The notes: generated by a model from the letters alone, not told the origin. Shown: positions 47,481 to 55,463, counted from the first letter of the stretch. The stretch: 64,000 nucleotides of DNA from Pseudomonas sp. ANT_H12B (GCF_008369325.1 NZ_VOBI01000006.1:186001-250000); one strand, 5' to 3'. Translations and numbers: made by a program.

Positions 47481-47984
47481 GGTGATTGGGGGTATATCCG
47501 TTTCTGCGGTGATGGCGGCTGGCGGTTTCGCTTTTACAGCGAGTCACTTGGAAGAGCCGCAAGTAACCAAGGGCTCTTGCCCCGCCATTCGGTGCCTCGC
47601 TGTGGCTCGGCATGCCGTAACGAAGGCATTGCTCCGGGGGGCCGCCGCCATCGGGACGCGGAGCGTCCCCGGCGACATTCCCACGCAGAGCATGGGAACG
47701 ATCAAAAGCTGCGAACACCTGCTTCCCACCACTCATCAGGCCGAGCGCAGGTTCTGCGCAGTGGGCAACCCGGCATGGATGCCGGGTAACCGCCGCCGGC
47801 CATGGATGGCCGATGGCGGCGGCCCACGGAGCAGGACCGGAGCGAGGGCATGCCGAGTCACAGCGAGGCACCGAACGAAAGGAGCAAGAGCCCTTGCTTA
47901 CTTGGGGCTTTCCCAAGTGACCCGCTGTAAGAGCGGAACCGCCAGCCGTTACTACCGCAGAAACGGATATGCCCCCATCAACAC
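47481..47984. repeat. Large imperfect inverted repeat, about 500 bp
   Basis: The left arm begins ATATCCGTTTCTGCGGT at 47494 and continues with TACAGCGAGTCACTTGG, CAAGGGCTCTTGC and GGTGCCTCGCTGTGGCTCGG. The right arm, ending ACCGCAGAAACGGATAT at 47970, repeats these in reverse with CCAAGTGACCCGCTGTA, GCAAGAGCCCTTG and CCGAGTCACAGCGAGGCACC. Each arm is about 160 bases with roughly 80-85% complementarity by eye, and arms weakly extend outward to about 47481 and 47984. The centre holds a fragment of the CGTTCCCACGC repeat family and a second GC-rich inverted pair around 47765-47825. Confidence 0.8.
47648..47705. repeat. Partial copy of the CGTTCCCACGC repeat family
   Basis: CATCGGGACGCGGAGCGTCC followed by ACATTCCCACGCAGAGCATGGGAACGATC matches the right half of the elements at 31207-31316 and 41398-41506. 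The left half is missing. It sits inside the large inverted repeat, so one element has been inserted or recombined into the other. Confidence 0.75.
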
Positions 47985-47989
47985 CGCAT

Positions 47990-48595
47990 TTACTTCTCAG
48001 CCCGTTCCTTCAGGGCTTTCAAAGTATTAAACGGCGCATCAACCACAAACTTGTTGGCAACCATCGACGGAATGCTACCGCCCGGCTCGGTGTGCAACTG
48101 ATAGGTCACTTCGACCTGATCACCCTTGGGCACGAATTTCCAGAAACCATCAACCTTGGTAACCCGCACAAAGCCTTTTTCTTCAGGAAGGTACTTCGGT
48201 ACGCCTTCAAGCTTGCGAGTCAGACTGCCATCGGCGCCTTCAACGGTAGTGACGTGCAGCACCGAATCACGCGGGGTGACGGGCCATGGCGTATTGAACT
48301 GGGTATAGGTCCAACTCTGGTCGCCTTCGTGCTTGAGCAGCTTTTGGGTTTTGCATTCGTGAATCCAGACGCAAGCACCTGGCACGTCTTCCTGCAATGC
48401 GCGCAGTTTTGCCATGGTGGTCTTCATCAACGTGACACCCTGGTAGGCCTTGTAATCGGAGCCAGCCACTTCACTCAGGGAGACCTTGATGCCGTCTTCG
48501 TTCTTGGCAACTTTCCAGTCTTCGGCCTGGGCAACCGAAGTGGCCAGCACAGCCGTCAAACCACACAGCACAGCAACACGATGCAGCGAACCCAT
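47990..48595 (-). CDS. Exported START-domain protein
   Basis: The start is ATG 48595 with AAGGA 8 bases upstream, giving 201 residues. A signal peptide (GSLHRVAVLCGLTAVLATSVAQA) is followed by a START/polyketide-cyclase-like domain: WKVAKNEDGIKVSLSEVAGS, TPWPVTPRDSVLHVTTVE and YLPEEKGFVRVTKVDGFWKF. START domains bind lipids or other hydrophobic ligands, and here the protein should be periplasmic. It directly precedes the large inverted repeat. The ligand is unknown. Confidence 0.87.
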   Translation of the reverse strand: MGSLHRVAVLCGLTAVLATSVAQAEDWKVAKNEDGIKVSLSEVAGSDYKAYQGVTLMKTTMAKLRALQEDVPGACVWIHECKTQKLLKHEGDQSWTYTQFNTPWPVTPRDSVLHVTTVEGADGSLTRKLEGVPKYLPEEKGFVRVTKVDGFWKFVPKGDQVEVTYQLHTEPGGSIPSMVANKFVVDAPFNTLKALKERAEK

Positions 48596-48635
48596 AGTCT
48601 TATTCCTTATTGTTGAAGTTCCGTTTTCCAACACA

Positions 48636-48890
48636 TCACGCCGCTGTCATTTGCTCCCACCATCCCAGCAATTTGATCGCTTCATCATTGCTGTTTCCGC
48701 ACACCTGGATGTCGGCTTCGAACGCTGAGCACACTGCCGGACGTTCCGGTTTGCCGAAAATATTGCACAGGTTTTCGACAGAAAGTTGTACGCAGCGCTC
48801 TCCGGCGGCTTTGCCATCAGGCATGCCGGGTATTGCTGAACTGATGGAAGGGGCAATGCAACAGGCGCCACAGCCTTCACGGCATTTCAT
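48636..48890 (-). CDS. YkgJ family cysteine-cluster protein
   Basis: The 84-residue protein starts MKCREGCGACCIAPSIS, with the cysteine cluster C-x3-C-x2-CC, and has further cysteines at ERCVQLSVENLCNIF and PAVCSAF. This is the zinc/iron-chelating YkgJ-like family. It is small and cytoplasmic. It lies 40 bases upstream of the START-domain gene on the same strand, so co-transcription is possible. The function is not known. Confidence 0.87.
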   Translation of the reverse strand: MKCREGCGACCIAPSISSAIPGMPDGKAAGERCVQLSVENLCNIFGKPERPAVCSAFEADIQVCGNSNDEAIKLLGWWEQMTAA

Positions 48891-49055
48891 GACGACGAGC
48901 TCCTCGCGACGGGCGATGTGTTAAAGGACGTGGCACAGAGTAACCGCTAAAACAGTTGTTTTAAATTGCCTGGACCCGGGTTTTTTCGCTCAAACGAGCG
49001 TGACTGACCAGTCTCCGACAAAGCGTCTGGCCGGCAGGTCACGGAGGGGAAGGAA

Positions 49056-49556
49056 TTATCGCTTGAATTCGAATTCCAGCGCTGCACCTTCGACTTCATG
49101 GCGCTCTTCATTGCGCAGTTGTAGCTGCATTTCATTGCTGATCAGCCGTCCGTTGAGTTGAAACGGAGAACTGCCGGCCTTGTCACCGAACATTTGCGGC
49201 AACACGGCATCGTGCCGGGGCAACGGGACCGTACCGACCGGTTTCAGCTCCTCGGCCATGTGCTCGGGCAGGCTCAAATCCAGGTCGGCCGAAGGAAGCT
49301 TGGTTTTCACCACTTCGCTGGCAGGTTTGGATTTGGAAGCAATCGGCGGTCGTTTTTTCAGCGTGGCCGGTTTCTTTTTGACCGACGCGGCTTTCTTGGC
49401 GGGTGCCGGTTTTTTTGCGGTAGCACTGGCGGTCGTTTTTTTCGAAGCAGCGCTGGCGGCCGGTTTTTCCTGAACGGAAGCCGCCATAACGCCTTCGGCG
49501 TGAAAGCTCATCAACAGGGAGATCGACAGCCAGATGGCAGGAAAAATAGCTTTCAT
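49056..49556 (-). CDS. Lys/Ala-rich exported protein of unknown function
   Basis: The start is ATG 49556 (MKAIFPAIWLSISLLMSFHA), a clear signal peptide, giving 166 residues. The mature N-terminal half is low-complexity Lys/Ala/Pro (KKPAPAKKAASVKKKPATLK), highly basic and reminiscent of nucleic-acid- or wall-binding tails. The C-terminal half is ordinary (DLDLSLPEHMAEELKPVG, MFGDKAGSSPFQLNGRLISN). Similar Pseudomonas proteins are sometimes named after initiation factor IF-2 because of the low-complexity region, which I consider misleading. It lies 89 bases after the MocR gene stop. Confidence 0.7.
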   Translation of the reverse strand: MKAIFPAIWLSISLLMSFHAEGVMAASVQEKPAASAASKKTTASATAKKPAPAKKAASVKKKPATLKKRPPIASKSKPASEVVKTKLPSADLDLSLPEHMAEELKPVGTVPLPRHDAVLPQMFGDKAGSSPFQLNGRLISNEMQLQLRNEERHEVEGAALEFEFKR

Positions 49557-49620
49557 GGACCCAACAGCGCTAACGGCAGAGGGCCATATGCTCGCCTGTT
49601 GCACGCGACAAGACAAGCTC

Positions 49621-49639
49621 GGACAGGAATAACCTGTCC
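49621..49639 (-). terminator. Hairpin after the MocR-type gene
   Basis: GGACAGG (49621-49627) pairs perfectly with CCTGTCC (49633-49639) around AATAA. There is no T-tract, so this is at most a weak terminator or stabiliser. Confidence 0.35.
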
Positions 49640-49645
49640 ACTCTG

Positions 49646-51085
49646 TCAAAAGCCGCCGACCATCTCCTGGCAGAGCTGTGTGGCGAGCATGCCCAAGGTC
49701 ATCAATGCACGCTCCGCTTCACGGTTCCAGGGTATGCCGCAGTTCAGGCGAATGCAGTGATTAAACTGCTCGGTGTTACTGAAAATCAGCCCCGGCGCGA
49801 TACTTATTCCTTGCTGCAAGGCCCGAACGTGGAGCTCCTGAGTGTTCACCCGCCCAGGCAGACTCACCCACAGAATGAAGCCGCCGGTAGGCCGGGTCAT
49901 CTGCGTGCCTTCGGGAAAATACTGCTGCACCGCCAACTGGAAGGCGCTGAGGTTCTTGCGGTATTCCTGACGGATGTAGCGCAAATGCCGGTCGTAACCG
50001 CCATTTTCCAGATAGGCCGCAATGCCCATTTGTGTGACGCTGCAAGCCGAATGCGTACTGAACGTCTGCAAACGCTGGATTTCCTGCTGGTACTTGCCGG
50101 CAATCATCCAGCCGATCCGTACACCCGGAGACAGGGTTTTGGAGAAGCTCGAGCAGTAGATCACCCGATCCAGCCGGTCGTAGGCTTTGAGCGCTTTGGT
50201 GCGACCTTGCTCGAACATCAGTTCGCCGTAGATATCGTCTTCGACAATCTGGATATCGAAATCCGAGGCCAGCCGCAGCAGTTGTTTTTGCCGCTCTTCA
50301 GGCATGGTGCCGCCCAACGGGTTGCTCAGGCGAGTGGTCAGCACCAGCGCCTTGATCGACCATTGGTTGGCTGCCAGTTGCAGGGCTTCGAGGCTCATGC
50401 CGGTGGCCGGATCGCTGGGAATCTCGATGACCTTGAGCCCCAGCAAATCAGCCAGTTGCAGCAAACCGTAGTAGGTCGGCGACTCGGCAGCGATCAAGTC
50501 GCCCGGCCGGGTCAGCACACGCAGCGACATCTGCAAGGCATCGACGCAGCCGTGGGTAATCACCACTTCCGACGGATCGACCACCACGCCGGCATCACGC
50601 ATGCGAATCGCCACTTGCCGACGCAACGGTTCGAACCCCGGGCTGAACATGTAGCTGAACGCCCGCGGGCTATGGAATCGGGTGACTTTGGCCAGTTGCT
50701 GATGCAGCGCCCGCACCGGCAGATAATCGACACTTGGCACCGCCGCGCCTAAAGGGAAAACACCTTCGCGACGGGATTCGACCAAGACTTGTTGAATGAT
50801 GCTGCTGCGGGTGACCAGACCGGGACGCTCGACCCGGGCAATGTCAGGCGTGGGCGCTGTCAGAGCCGGCGTCTGGTGCACGTAGTAACCCGACTGCGGC
50901 CGGGCACGGATCAGGCCCTGATCTTCGAGATTGGCGTACGCCTGCAACACAGTCGCGTGGCTGACGTTGAGTTGCGAGCTCATCTTGCGCACCGAAGGCA
51001 CGCGCTCCCCCGGCTGATAAACCCCTCGGCGGATGTCTTCGGCCAGTTGCTGAGCAATACGTTGGTAGAGCAAGAGATTGGTCAT
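49646..51085 (-). CDS. MocR-type regulator (GntR helix-turn-helix fused to aminotransferase)
   Basis: The 479-residue protein has an N-terminal winged helix of the GntR family (about 1-75; YQRIAQQLAEDIRRGVYQPG, GERVPSVRKMSSQLNVSHAT) and a C-terminal fold-type I aminotransferase domain (about 110-479). The PLP lysine is expected in SSFSKTLSPGVRIGWMIAG near residue 312, and NPLGGTMPEERQ is near residue 255. MocR proteins bind PLP or amino-acid adducts and control nearby genes. ACTGTAC-like sequences upstream (51141-51213) are likely operators. It is monocistronic or paired with the Lys/Ala-rich protein gene. Confidence 0.92.
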   Translation of the reverse strand: MTNLLLYQRIAQQLAEDIRRGVYQPGERVPSVRKMSSQLNVSHATVLQAYANLEDQGLIRARPQSGYYVHQTPALTAPTPDIARVERPGLVTRSSIIQQVLVESRREGVFPLGAAVPSVDYLPVRALHQQLAKVTRFHSPRAFSYMFSPGFEPLRRQVAIRMRDAGVVVDPSEVVITHGCVDALQMSLRVLTRPGDLIAAESPTYYGLLQLADLLGLKVIEIPSDPATGMSLEALQLAANQWSIKALVLTTRLSNPLGGTMPEERQKQLLRLASDFDIQIVEDDIYGELMFEQGRTKALKAYDRLDRVIYCSSFSKTLSPGVRIGWMIAGKYQQEIQRLQTFSTHSACSVTQMGIAAYLENGGYDRHLRYIRQEYRKNLSAFQLAVQQYFPEGTQMTRPTGGFILWVSLPGRVNTQELHVRALQQGISIAPGLIFSNTEQFNHCIRLNCGIPWNREAERALMTLGMLATQLCQEMVGGF

Positions 51086-51140
51086 GACGCAGCACTCGAT
51101 ATCACGGGCATTTTATTCTTGTGTGAAACAATACCGGAAC

Positions 51141-51213
51141 AGTTTAGAAGTGTACTGGGACAGTTGCCACAATAGTCGACTGTACAGTGCAGTGTCAGCA
51201 AAAACTGTACTGT
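51141..51213 (-). promoter_or_regulatory. Cluster of ACTGTAC-type sites upstream of the MocR-type gene
   Basis: Three related sites occur 56-128 bases before the start: TGTACTG at 51151-51157, the perfect palindrome ACTGTACAGT at 51179-51188, and ACTGTACTGT at 51204-51213. AACAGT and GACAGT half-sites occur at 51139-51144 and 51160-51164. MocR regulators commonly bind such repeated sites to control their own or neighbouring genes. The assignment to this gene is inferred from position. Confidence 0.5.
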
Positions 51214-51235
51214 TTTGTCAGGCAATTTACAGGCG

Positions 51236-51272
51236 AAAAAAAACCCGGCACTGCTGAGCAGGCCGGGTTTTC
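51236..51272 (-). terminator. Terminator after the OmpA-family lipoprotein gene
   Basis: AAAACCCGGC (51241-51250) pairs with GCCGGGTTTT (51263-51272). Nine A at 51236-51244 give a long U-tract on the minus strand. It ends the SBP-DUF4398-OmpA operon, 14 bases past the stop. Confidence 0.92.
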
Positions 51273-51286
51273 CAGTGACGCAGCCC

Positions 51287-52099
51287 TTAGCGGGCGGCGC
51301 CGAGCTGGCCTTTTTCGTCGGAGAACACAATTTCTACCCGACGGTTCTGCGCACGTCCCCGTTCGGAAGCGTTCACATCCACCGGGTATTCATCGCCATA
51401 ACCTTCAACCTGGATGCGTTTGTCCTCGATGCCCAGATCCATCAGCACATTCGCCACCGATTGCGCACGGTCACGGGACAGCTTGAGGTTTTCCTGCTTG
51501 CCGCCAGTACTGTCGGCGTAACCTTCGATACGCACCACACGCTTGGGGTTGAGCTGCAGGAACTGCACGATCTTCAGCACCACGCGGTTCGCCGAGCTTT
51601 TCAACTCTGCTTCACCGGTATCGAACAGTACGTCGCCCAGCGTCATCACCAGACCACGGTCAGTCTGAGTGGTGGCCAGCGCGACAATCTGTTCTTCGAG
51701 CCACTTGCCCTGCTGCTGCACACTGAGGAGTTTGGATTCGCGCAGGGCCAGTTGCAGGCGCTGACGTTCCAGTTCAAGCTTCGCCGCACGTTCTTCGTTG
51801 AGCACCTGATTGGTGTGCTCCCGAGCAATTTCGCTGTAGCGCTGACTCAGGTAAGCGTAATGCAGCACGTCCGAACCGCTGCCCCAGTAGCTGGAGAGAC
51901 GATCGGCGCGAGCCAGCGACTCACCGGCGCGGATCACATCCTTGGGCGCGATGCGCAACACGTTGGAGTCTTCCTTGACCTTCTGGAAGTCGGTACCGGC
52001 CTGCTGCAATGCGGCCTCGCTGTGTTGGCCGGCGCAGCCATAAAGGCCTGCACAACCCACCAGGATCAAACCACCGAGTGCTTTGGTCTTGAGGCTCAT
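51287..52099 (-). CDS. OmpA-family lipoprotein with N-terminal DUF4398-like region
   Basis: The 270-residue protein has a lipoprotein signal with lipobox LYGC near residue 22. A helical DUF4398-like part follows (about 30-130; ESLARADRLSSYWGSGSDVL, YLSQRYSEIAREHTNQVL). The C-terminus is an OmpA peptidoglycan-binding domain (about 145-260): GDVLFDTGEAELKSSANRV, RVVRIEGYADSTG and LSRDRAQSVANVLMDLGI, then RRVEIVF. It should anchor the outer membrane to peptidoglycan. Its ATG overlaps the stop of the DUF4398 gene upstream as ATGA, so both are co-translated. Confidence 0.9.
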   Translation of the reverse strand: MSLKTKALGGLILVGCAGLYGCAGQHSEAALQQAGTDFQKVKEDSNVLRIAPKDVIRAGESLARADRLSSYWGSGSDVLHYAYLSQRYSEIAREHTNQVLNEERAAKLELERQRLQLALRESKLLSVQQQGKWLEEQIVALATTQTDRGLVMTLGDVLFDTGEAELKSSANRVVLKIVQFLQLNPKRVVRIEGYADSTGGKQENLKLSRDRAQSVANVLMDLGIEDKRIQVEGYGDEYPVDVNASERGRAQNRRVEIVFSDEKGQLGAAR

Positions 52100-52452
52100 T
52101 GGGCATCCCCCAGTTGCTTGCGCAGGCGAGTGATGCGGGTATTGAGCACGTTCAACTGCTCCTCGCTCTTGAGGGTCAGGACCCGGGCTTCGGCCAGACG
52201 CGCGTCCAGCTCGGCCTGCTCGGCCCGCATGCGCGCATGCTTGTAGGACTGATCGGTCATGTCGCCCTGGGCGCGGGCAAACTTGTCTTCGGCCAGTTTC
52301 AGTTCCGGCACATCGGCGGCGGTGGCGCCCACGGCTTTGGCTTGTACGAGTGCTTGCTCGGTCAGGCGAATTTGTTCATTCGGCGCCGGATCGGCTGCAC
52401 AACCCGCCAGAGCCAGAACGGCCAGGGCAGCGAAAAGAGGTCGAATACTCAC
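52096..52452 (-). CDS. DUF4398 lipoprotein
   Basis: The 118-residue protein has a lipobox LAGC near residues 15-18 and a long alpha-helical mature part: LTEQALVQAKAVGATAADVPE, LKLAEDKFARAQGDMTDQSY and KHARMRAEQAELDARLAEAR, with a coiled-coil tail (LNVLNTRITRLRKQL). This is the DUF4398 family pattern. It lies 9 bases after the substrate-binding protein gene and overlaps the OmpA-family gene by 4 bases. Its role is unknown; the two lipoproteins probably work together in the envelope. Confidence 0.88.
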   Translation of the reverse strand: MSIRPLFAALAVLALAGCAADPAPNEQIRLTEQALVQAKAVGATAADVPELKLAEDKFARAQGDMTDQSYKHARMRAEQAELDARLAEARVLTLKSEEQLNVLNTRITRLRKQLGDAQ

Positions 52453-52461
52453 TAAAAATCC

Positions 52462-53310
52462 CTACTGTTTTGGGGTACTGACAGGTTGTTGCTGCGGTTG
52501 CTGCTGCACTTGCGAGAGTTGCGCCTTCCAACGTTCGACATTGCGCAGCAGCACGGCTTCCGTCAGTCCGGACGCGGGCAATTCTGTCATCTTTTTGGCC
52601 AGCTGTCCGCGCAACCACGGATCGTTGCAGGCGGAGTTATGGGAAACCGCGAGGAACAGGCCGGGTTTGTCGACGGGTTGTGGACGTGCGACAAGGTCGT
52701 TGGCCATGCTCAGTGTCTGCGCCATCGCCAAGCCTGCGTAGCGTCCGGCCAGGACAAATTCCACTTCGCCCAAGAGCAATTTCTGAAAGGCCTGGGTCAG
52801 GTTGGGGGTACGCGTGAGGGTCAATTGCTGTTCGGCGAAAGTGCCGAATGCCGGGGTCAATCGAGCCTTTTCCGACAATGCGCCGCGATGACCGTGCAGG
52901 TCTGGCGCTTCGTTGTAGATCAATGGCGAATCTTTTCGGGTCCAGACCAGGTAATCGTTTTCCAGCAGCGGTGGATGAATGTAATCCAGGGATTCCAGAC
53001 CACTGACCGTCAACGGCGCATCGGCCAGCATGTCCATGCGTCCGCTGCGCACTTCGTCAAGGGCCTTGGAACGTTTGCCGGCATACAGCAGCTCGACGTT
53101 GATCCCCAACTCCCCCGCTACTTGCTGCAACAAGTCGGCACTGGCGCCAATCAGGTGCTTGGGGTTTTGCGGGTCTTGCCACAGGTACGGTGGCGCATCC
53201 GGACTGCCGGTCACCACCAGGCGTTCGCACTTGCCTGCGGCGACGGACAGTCCTGGCGACACCGTCAGCCCCAGCAGTAATGACCAGCCACACACGCGGC
53301 GCAGATCCAT
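52462..53310 (-). CDS. Periplasmic substrate-binding-like protein (SBP family 3)
   Basis: The 282-residue protein has a signal peptide (DLRRVCGWSLLLGLTVSPGL) and a bilobal family 3 binding fold: GSPDAPPYLWQDPQNPKHLI, GASADLLQQVAGELGINVEL, GRMDMLADAPLTVSGLESLD and LVWTRKDSPLI. Proteins of this fold bind amino acids or, outside transporters, sense ligands. No permease or ATPase gene lies nearby, so it may not serve an ABC importer. It is the first gene of an operon with the two lipoproteins. The C-terminus is Gln/Pro-rich. Confidence 0.85.
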   Translation of the reverse strand: MDLRRVCGWSLLLGLTVSPGLSVAAGKCERLVVTGSPDAPPYLWQDPQNPKHLIGASADLLQQVAGELGINVELLYAGKRSKALDEVRSGRMDMLADAPLTVSGLESLDYIHPPLLENDYLVWTRKDSPLIYNEAPDLHGHRGALSEKARLTPAFGTFAEQQLTLTRTPNLTQAFQKLLLGEVEFVLAGRYAGLAMAQTLSMANDLVARPQPVDKPGLFLAVSHNSACNDPWLRGQLAKKMTELPASGLTEAVLLRNVERWKAQLSQVQQQPQQQPVSTPKQ

Positions 53311-53340
53311 GGCGACACTCTCCCACTCAAATCCGGAACA

Positions 53341-53368
53341 AAAAAAAGCCCGACCAAAAGGTCGGGCT
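53341..53368 (-). terminator. Terminator after etfA
   Basis: AGCCCGACC (53347-53355) pairs perfectly with GGTCGGGCT (53360-53368) around AAAA. A run of seven A at 53341-53347 gives a U-tract on the minus strand, 22 bases past the etfA stop. Confidence 0.93.
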
Positions 53369-53390
53369 CTTTATAAGTCAGGCCGCTGGA

Positions 53391-54320
53391 TTAGACCAGC
53401 TTCTCAAACTCAGGGATTGCTTCGAACAAGTCCGCCACCAGGCCGTAATCGGCCACCTGGAAGATCGGCGCTTCTTCGTCCTTGTTGATCGCAACGATCA
53501 CTTTGGAGTCTTTCATGCCGGCCAGGTGCTGGATCGCGCCGGAGATACCAACCGCGATGTACAGCTGTGGCGCAACGATCTTGCCGGTCTGACCGACCTG
53601 CATGTCGTTGGGGACGAAACCTGCGTCGACCGCGGCGCGGGAAGCACCGACGGCAGCGCCCAGCTTATCAGCCAGGGCGTACAGGTGTTTGAAGTTGTCG
53701 CCGTTCTGCATGCCGCGACCGCCGGAAACGACGATCTTGGCAGCGGTCAGTTCCGGACGATCGGACTTGGCCAGTTCTTCGCCAACGAAGCTGGAAATGC
53801 CAGCGTCGTGAGCAGCGGCAACGGCTTCAACCGAAGCCGAACCACCTTCAGCAGACACCGGGTCGAAACCGGTGGCACGCACGGTGATCACTTTAACCGC
53901 AGCGTTCGATTGAACGGTAGCGATGGCGTTACCGGCGTAGATCGGGCGCTTGAAGGTGTCAGCGCTTTCCACCGAGATAATCTCGGAGATCTGGTCAACG
54001 TCCAGCTGTGCGGCAACGCGCGGCAGGATGTTTTTGCCATTGGAGGTAGCGGCAGCCAGGATGTGGCTGTAGCCCTTGCCCAACTCGGCAACCAGAGGAG
54101 CAACGTTCTCCGGCAGTTGGTGAGCATAAGCGGCGCTGTCGGCCAGCAGCACTTTGGCCACACCAGCGATTTTCGCAGCGGCTTCAGCCACGGCGCCAGC
54201 GCCCTGACCTGCAACCAGAACGTGGATATCACCGCCGATCTTGGCAGCAGCAGCCACAGTGTTCAGCGTGGCCGGAGCCAGCACTTTGTTGTCGTGTTCA
54301 GCAATAACCAAGATAGTCAT
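53391..54320 (-). CDS. etfA: Electron transfer flavoprotein subunit alpha
   Basis: EtfA binds FAD and with EtfB accepts electrons from acyl-CoA and other dehydrogenases. The 309-residue length is usual. The FAD-binding C-terminal part contains [20 protein letters not shown] near residue 200, [20 protein letters not shown], and [20 protein letters not shown] near residue 255. It begins on the base after the etfB stop. Together with ETF-QO on the opposite strand it forms the electron route from fatty-acid oxidation to ubiquinone. Confidence 0.97.
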   Translation of the reverse strand: MTILVIAEHDNKVLAPATLNTVAAAAKIGGDIHVLVAGQGAGAVAEAAAKIAGVAKVLLADSAAYAHQLPENVAPLVAELGKGYSHILAAATSNGKNILPRVAAQLDVDQISEIISVESADTFKRPIYAGNAIATVQSNAAVKVITVRATGFDPVSAEGGSASVEAVAAAHDAGISSFVGEELAKSDRPELTAAKIVVSGGRGMQNGDNFKHLYALADKLGAAVGASRAAVDAGFVPNDMQVGQTGKIVAPQLYIAVGISGAIQHLAGMKDSKVIVAINKDEEAPIFQVADYGLVADLFEAIPEFEKLV

Positions 54321-55070
54321 TTAGATTACCTTCGCTTCGTTCTTGAGTTTTTCAACCAGTTCAGCCACCGACTTGACCTTGATACCCGCGCTGCGTGCAG
54401 CTGGCGCTTCGACTTTCACGGTCTTGTTGGTGGAGGCGGTGGAAACGCCCAAAGCGTCCGGAGTCAGCACTTCGAGAGGCTTCTTCTTGGCTTTCATGAT
54501 GTTTGGCAGGGACGCGTAGCGCGGCTCGTTCAAACGCAGGTCGGTGGTGACGATGGCCGGCAGTTTCAGGGAAACCGTCTGCGCGCCGCCGTCGACTTCG
54601 CGAGTCACGGCAACGCTGTCGCCGCTGATTTCGACTTTCGACGCGAACGTGCCCTGACCGTAGCCGCTCAATGCCGCGAGCATCTGGCCAGTCTGGTTGT
54701 TGTCGCTGTCGATAGCTTGTTTGCCAAGGATCACCAGCTGAGGCTGTTCCTTGTCGACAACAGCCTTGAGCAGCTTGGCAACGGCCAGCGAAGTCAGATC
54801 TTCAGCGGATTCGACGAGGATGGCGCGGTCGGCACCCAGAGCCAGCGCGGTGCGCAGTTGCTCTTGAGCGGTGGACGGGCCGATGGAGACGACGACGATT
54901 TCAGTCGCAACACCTTTCTCTTTCAGGCGTACGGCTTCTTCCACTGCGATTTCGCAGAACGGGTTCATCGACATCTTGACGTTGGCGAGGTCGACGCCGG
55001 AATTGTCCGCCTTGACGCGAACCTTGACGTTGTAATCCACAACGCGTTTGACAGCTACAAGAACCTTCAT
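54321..55070 (-). CDS. etfB: Electron transfer flavoprotein subunit beta
   Basis: EtfB is the AMP-binding partner of EtfA. The 249-residue protein starts [20 protein letters not shown] and carries [20 protein letters not shown] near residue 35, [20 protein letters not shown] near residue 66 and the family signature [20 protein letters not shown] near residue 183. It is the first gene of etfBA, divergent from ETF-QO. Its upstream region contains a short MITE-like segment and a palindromic dyad. Confidence 0.97.
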   Translation of the reverse strand: MKVLVAVKRVVDYNVKVRVKADNSGVDLANVKMSMNPFCEIAVEEAVRLKEKGVATEIVVVSIGPSTAQEQLRTALALGADRAILVESAEDLTSLAVAKLLKAVVDKEQPQLVILGKQAIDSDNNQTGQMLAALSGYGQGTFASKVEISGDSVAVTREVDGGAQTVSLKLPAIVTTDLRLNEPRYASLPNIMKAKKKPLEVLTPDALGVSTASTNKTVKVEAPAARSAGIKVKSVAELVEKLKNEAKVI

Positions 55071-55140
55071 GGATTCCTCGTTACTCTCCGGTGAAAAGAA
55101 AGTCGCCTAGGCGAACCTGGCGGTTGATGCTCATCGGGCG

Positions 55141-55318
55141 CAAGGGCACCTCTAAAAACGCCGGCATATGTGTCAAGTGACCATCGCTCACGATGCTCAT
55201 GACCGTTCGTCAGTGGCGACCAACGAGTCATTCAATATCGCTGCGTGTAAACTGCGCGCCAAACCCGCGCTGCGCATCACCTTGTACTGCCATCGCCCTG
55301 TCTTTAGAGGTGCTCTTG
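55141..55318. repeat. MITE-like 178-bp segment with 19-bp inverted ends
   Basis: The left end CAAGGGCACCTCTAAAAAC (55141-55159) and the complement of the right end (55300-55318), CAAGAGCACCTCTAAAGAC, agree at 17 of 19 positions. The 178-bp segment has no gene. I see no target-site duplication, so its mobile origin is unproven. Confidence 0.5.
55149..55176 (-). promoter_or_regulatory. Candidate sigma-70 promoter for etfB
   Basis: On the minus strand a consensus -35 TTGACA (55176-55171) is followed after 16 bases by TAGAGG (55154-55149), a weak -10. Transcription would start near 55142, about 70 bases before ATG 55070. The -10 lies in the left end of the MITE-like segment. Confidence 0.4.
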
Positions 55319-55361
55319 AAACCAACAGTCAGCCTACGGCGAGCGCAAAACCGCCCGTATC

Positions 55362-55387
55362 TTGACCGGAACACCTATTCCGGTCAA
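55362..55387. promoter_or_regulatory. 26-bp dyad between the etf operons
   Basis: TTGACCGGAA (55362-55371) and TTCCGGTCAA (55378-55387) are perfect inverted repeats around 6 bases. It has no T-tract, so it is more likely an operator for a dimeric regulator than a terminator. On either strand the outer TTGACC could also serve as a -35 hexamer. Confidence 0.5.
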
Positions 55388-55447
55388 TACGGCAAAATGG
55401 CCAGTCATAAGCCGCGTGACTTTGATTTCTCTGGCTTTGAGCCGATT

Positions 55448-55461
55448 CAAACAAACGTTTG
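55448..55461. promoter_or_regulatory. PsrA-type operator upstream of ETF-QO
   Basis: The sequence CAAAC-AAAC-GTTTG fits the published PsrA motif (G/C)AAAC-N2-4-GTTTG(G/C) with four spacer bases, and overlaps the perfect palindrome ACAAACGTTTGT at 55451-55462. PsrA is a TetR-type, fatty-acid-responsive repressor of beta-oxidation genes in pseudomonads. The site ends two bases before the -35 of the ETF-QO promoter, where a bound repressor would block polymerase. Confidence 0.65.
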
Positions 55462-55463
55462 TA

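Larger units (their letters stand above)
47236..47989. other. Repeat-filled intergenic region
   Basis: These 754 bases carry no supported gene. The part next to the LTA-synthase-like start (47236-47460) is ordinary intergenic sequence that should include its promoter. The remainder is a large inverted repeat (47481-47984). Open frames across it follow the repeat and lack ribosome-binding sites. Confidence 0.6.

Noticed and set aside
47482..48030. A 182-codon open frame across the large inverted repeat
   Set aside because: The frame is made of the repeat arms themselves and overlaps the START-domain gene end; no ribosome-binding site or family similarity.
53190..55094. A 634-codon open frame spanning opposite etfA and etfB
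   Set aside because: It crosses two well-supported genes and a terminator on the other strand and has no recognisable product.
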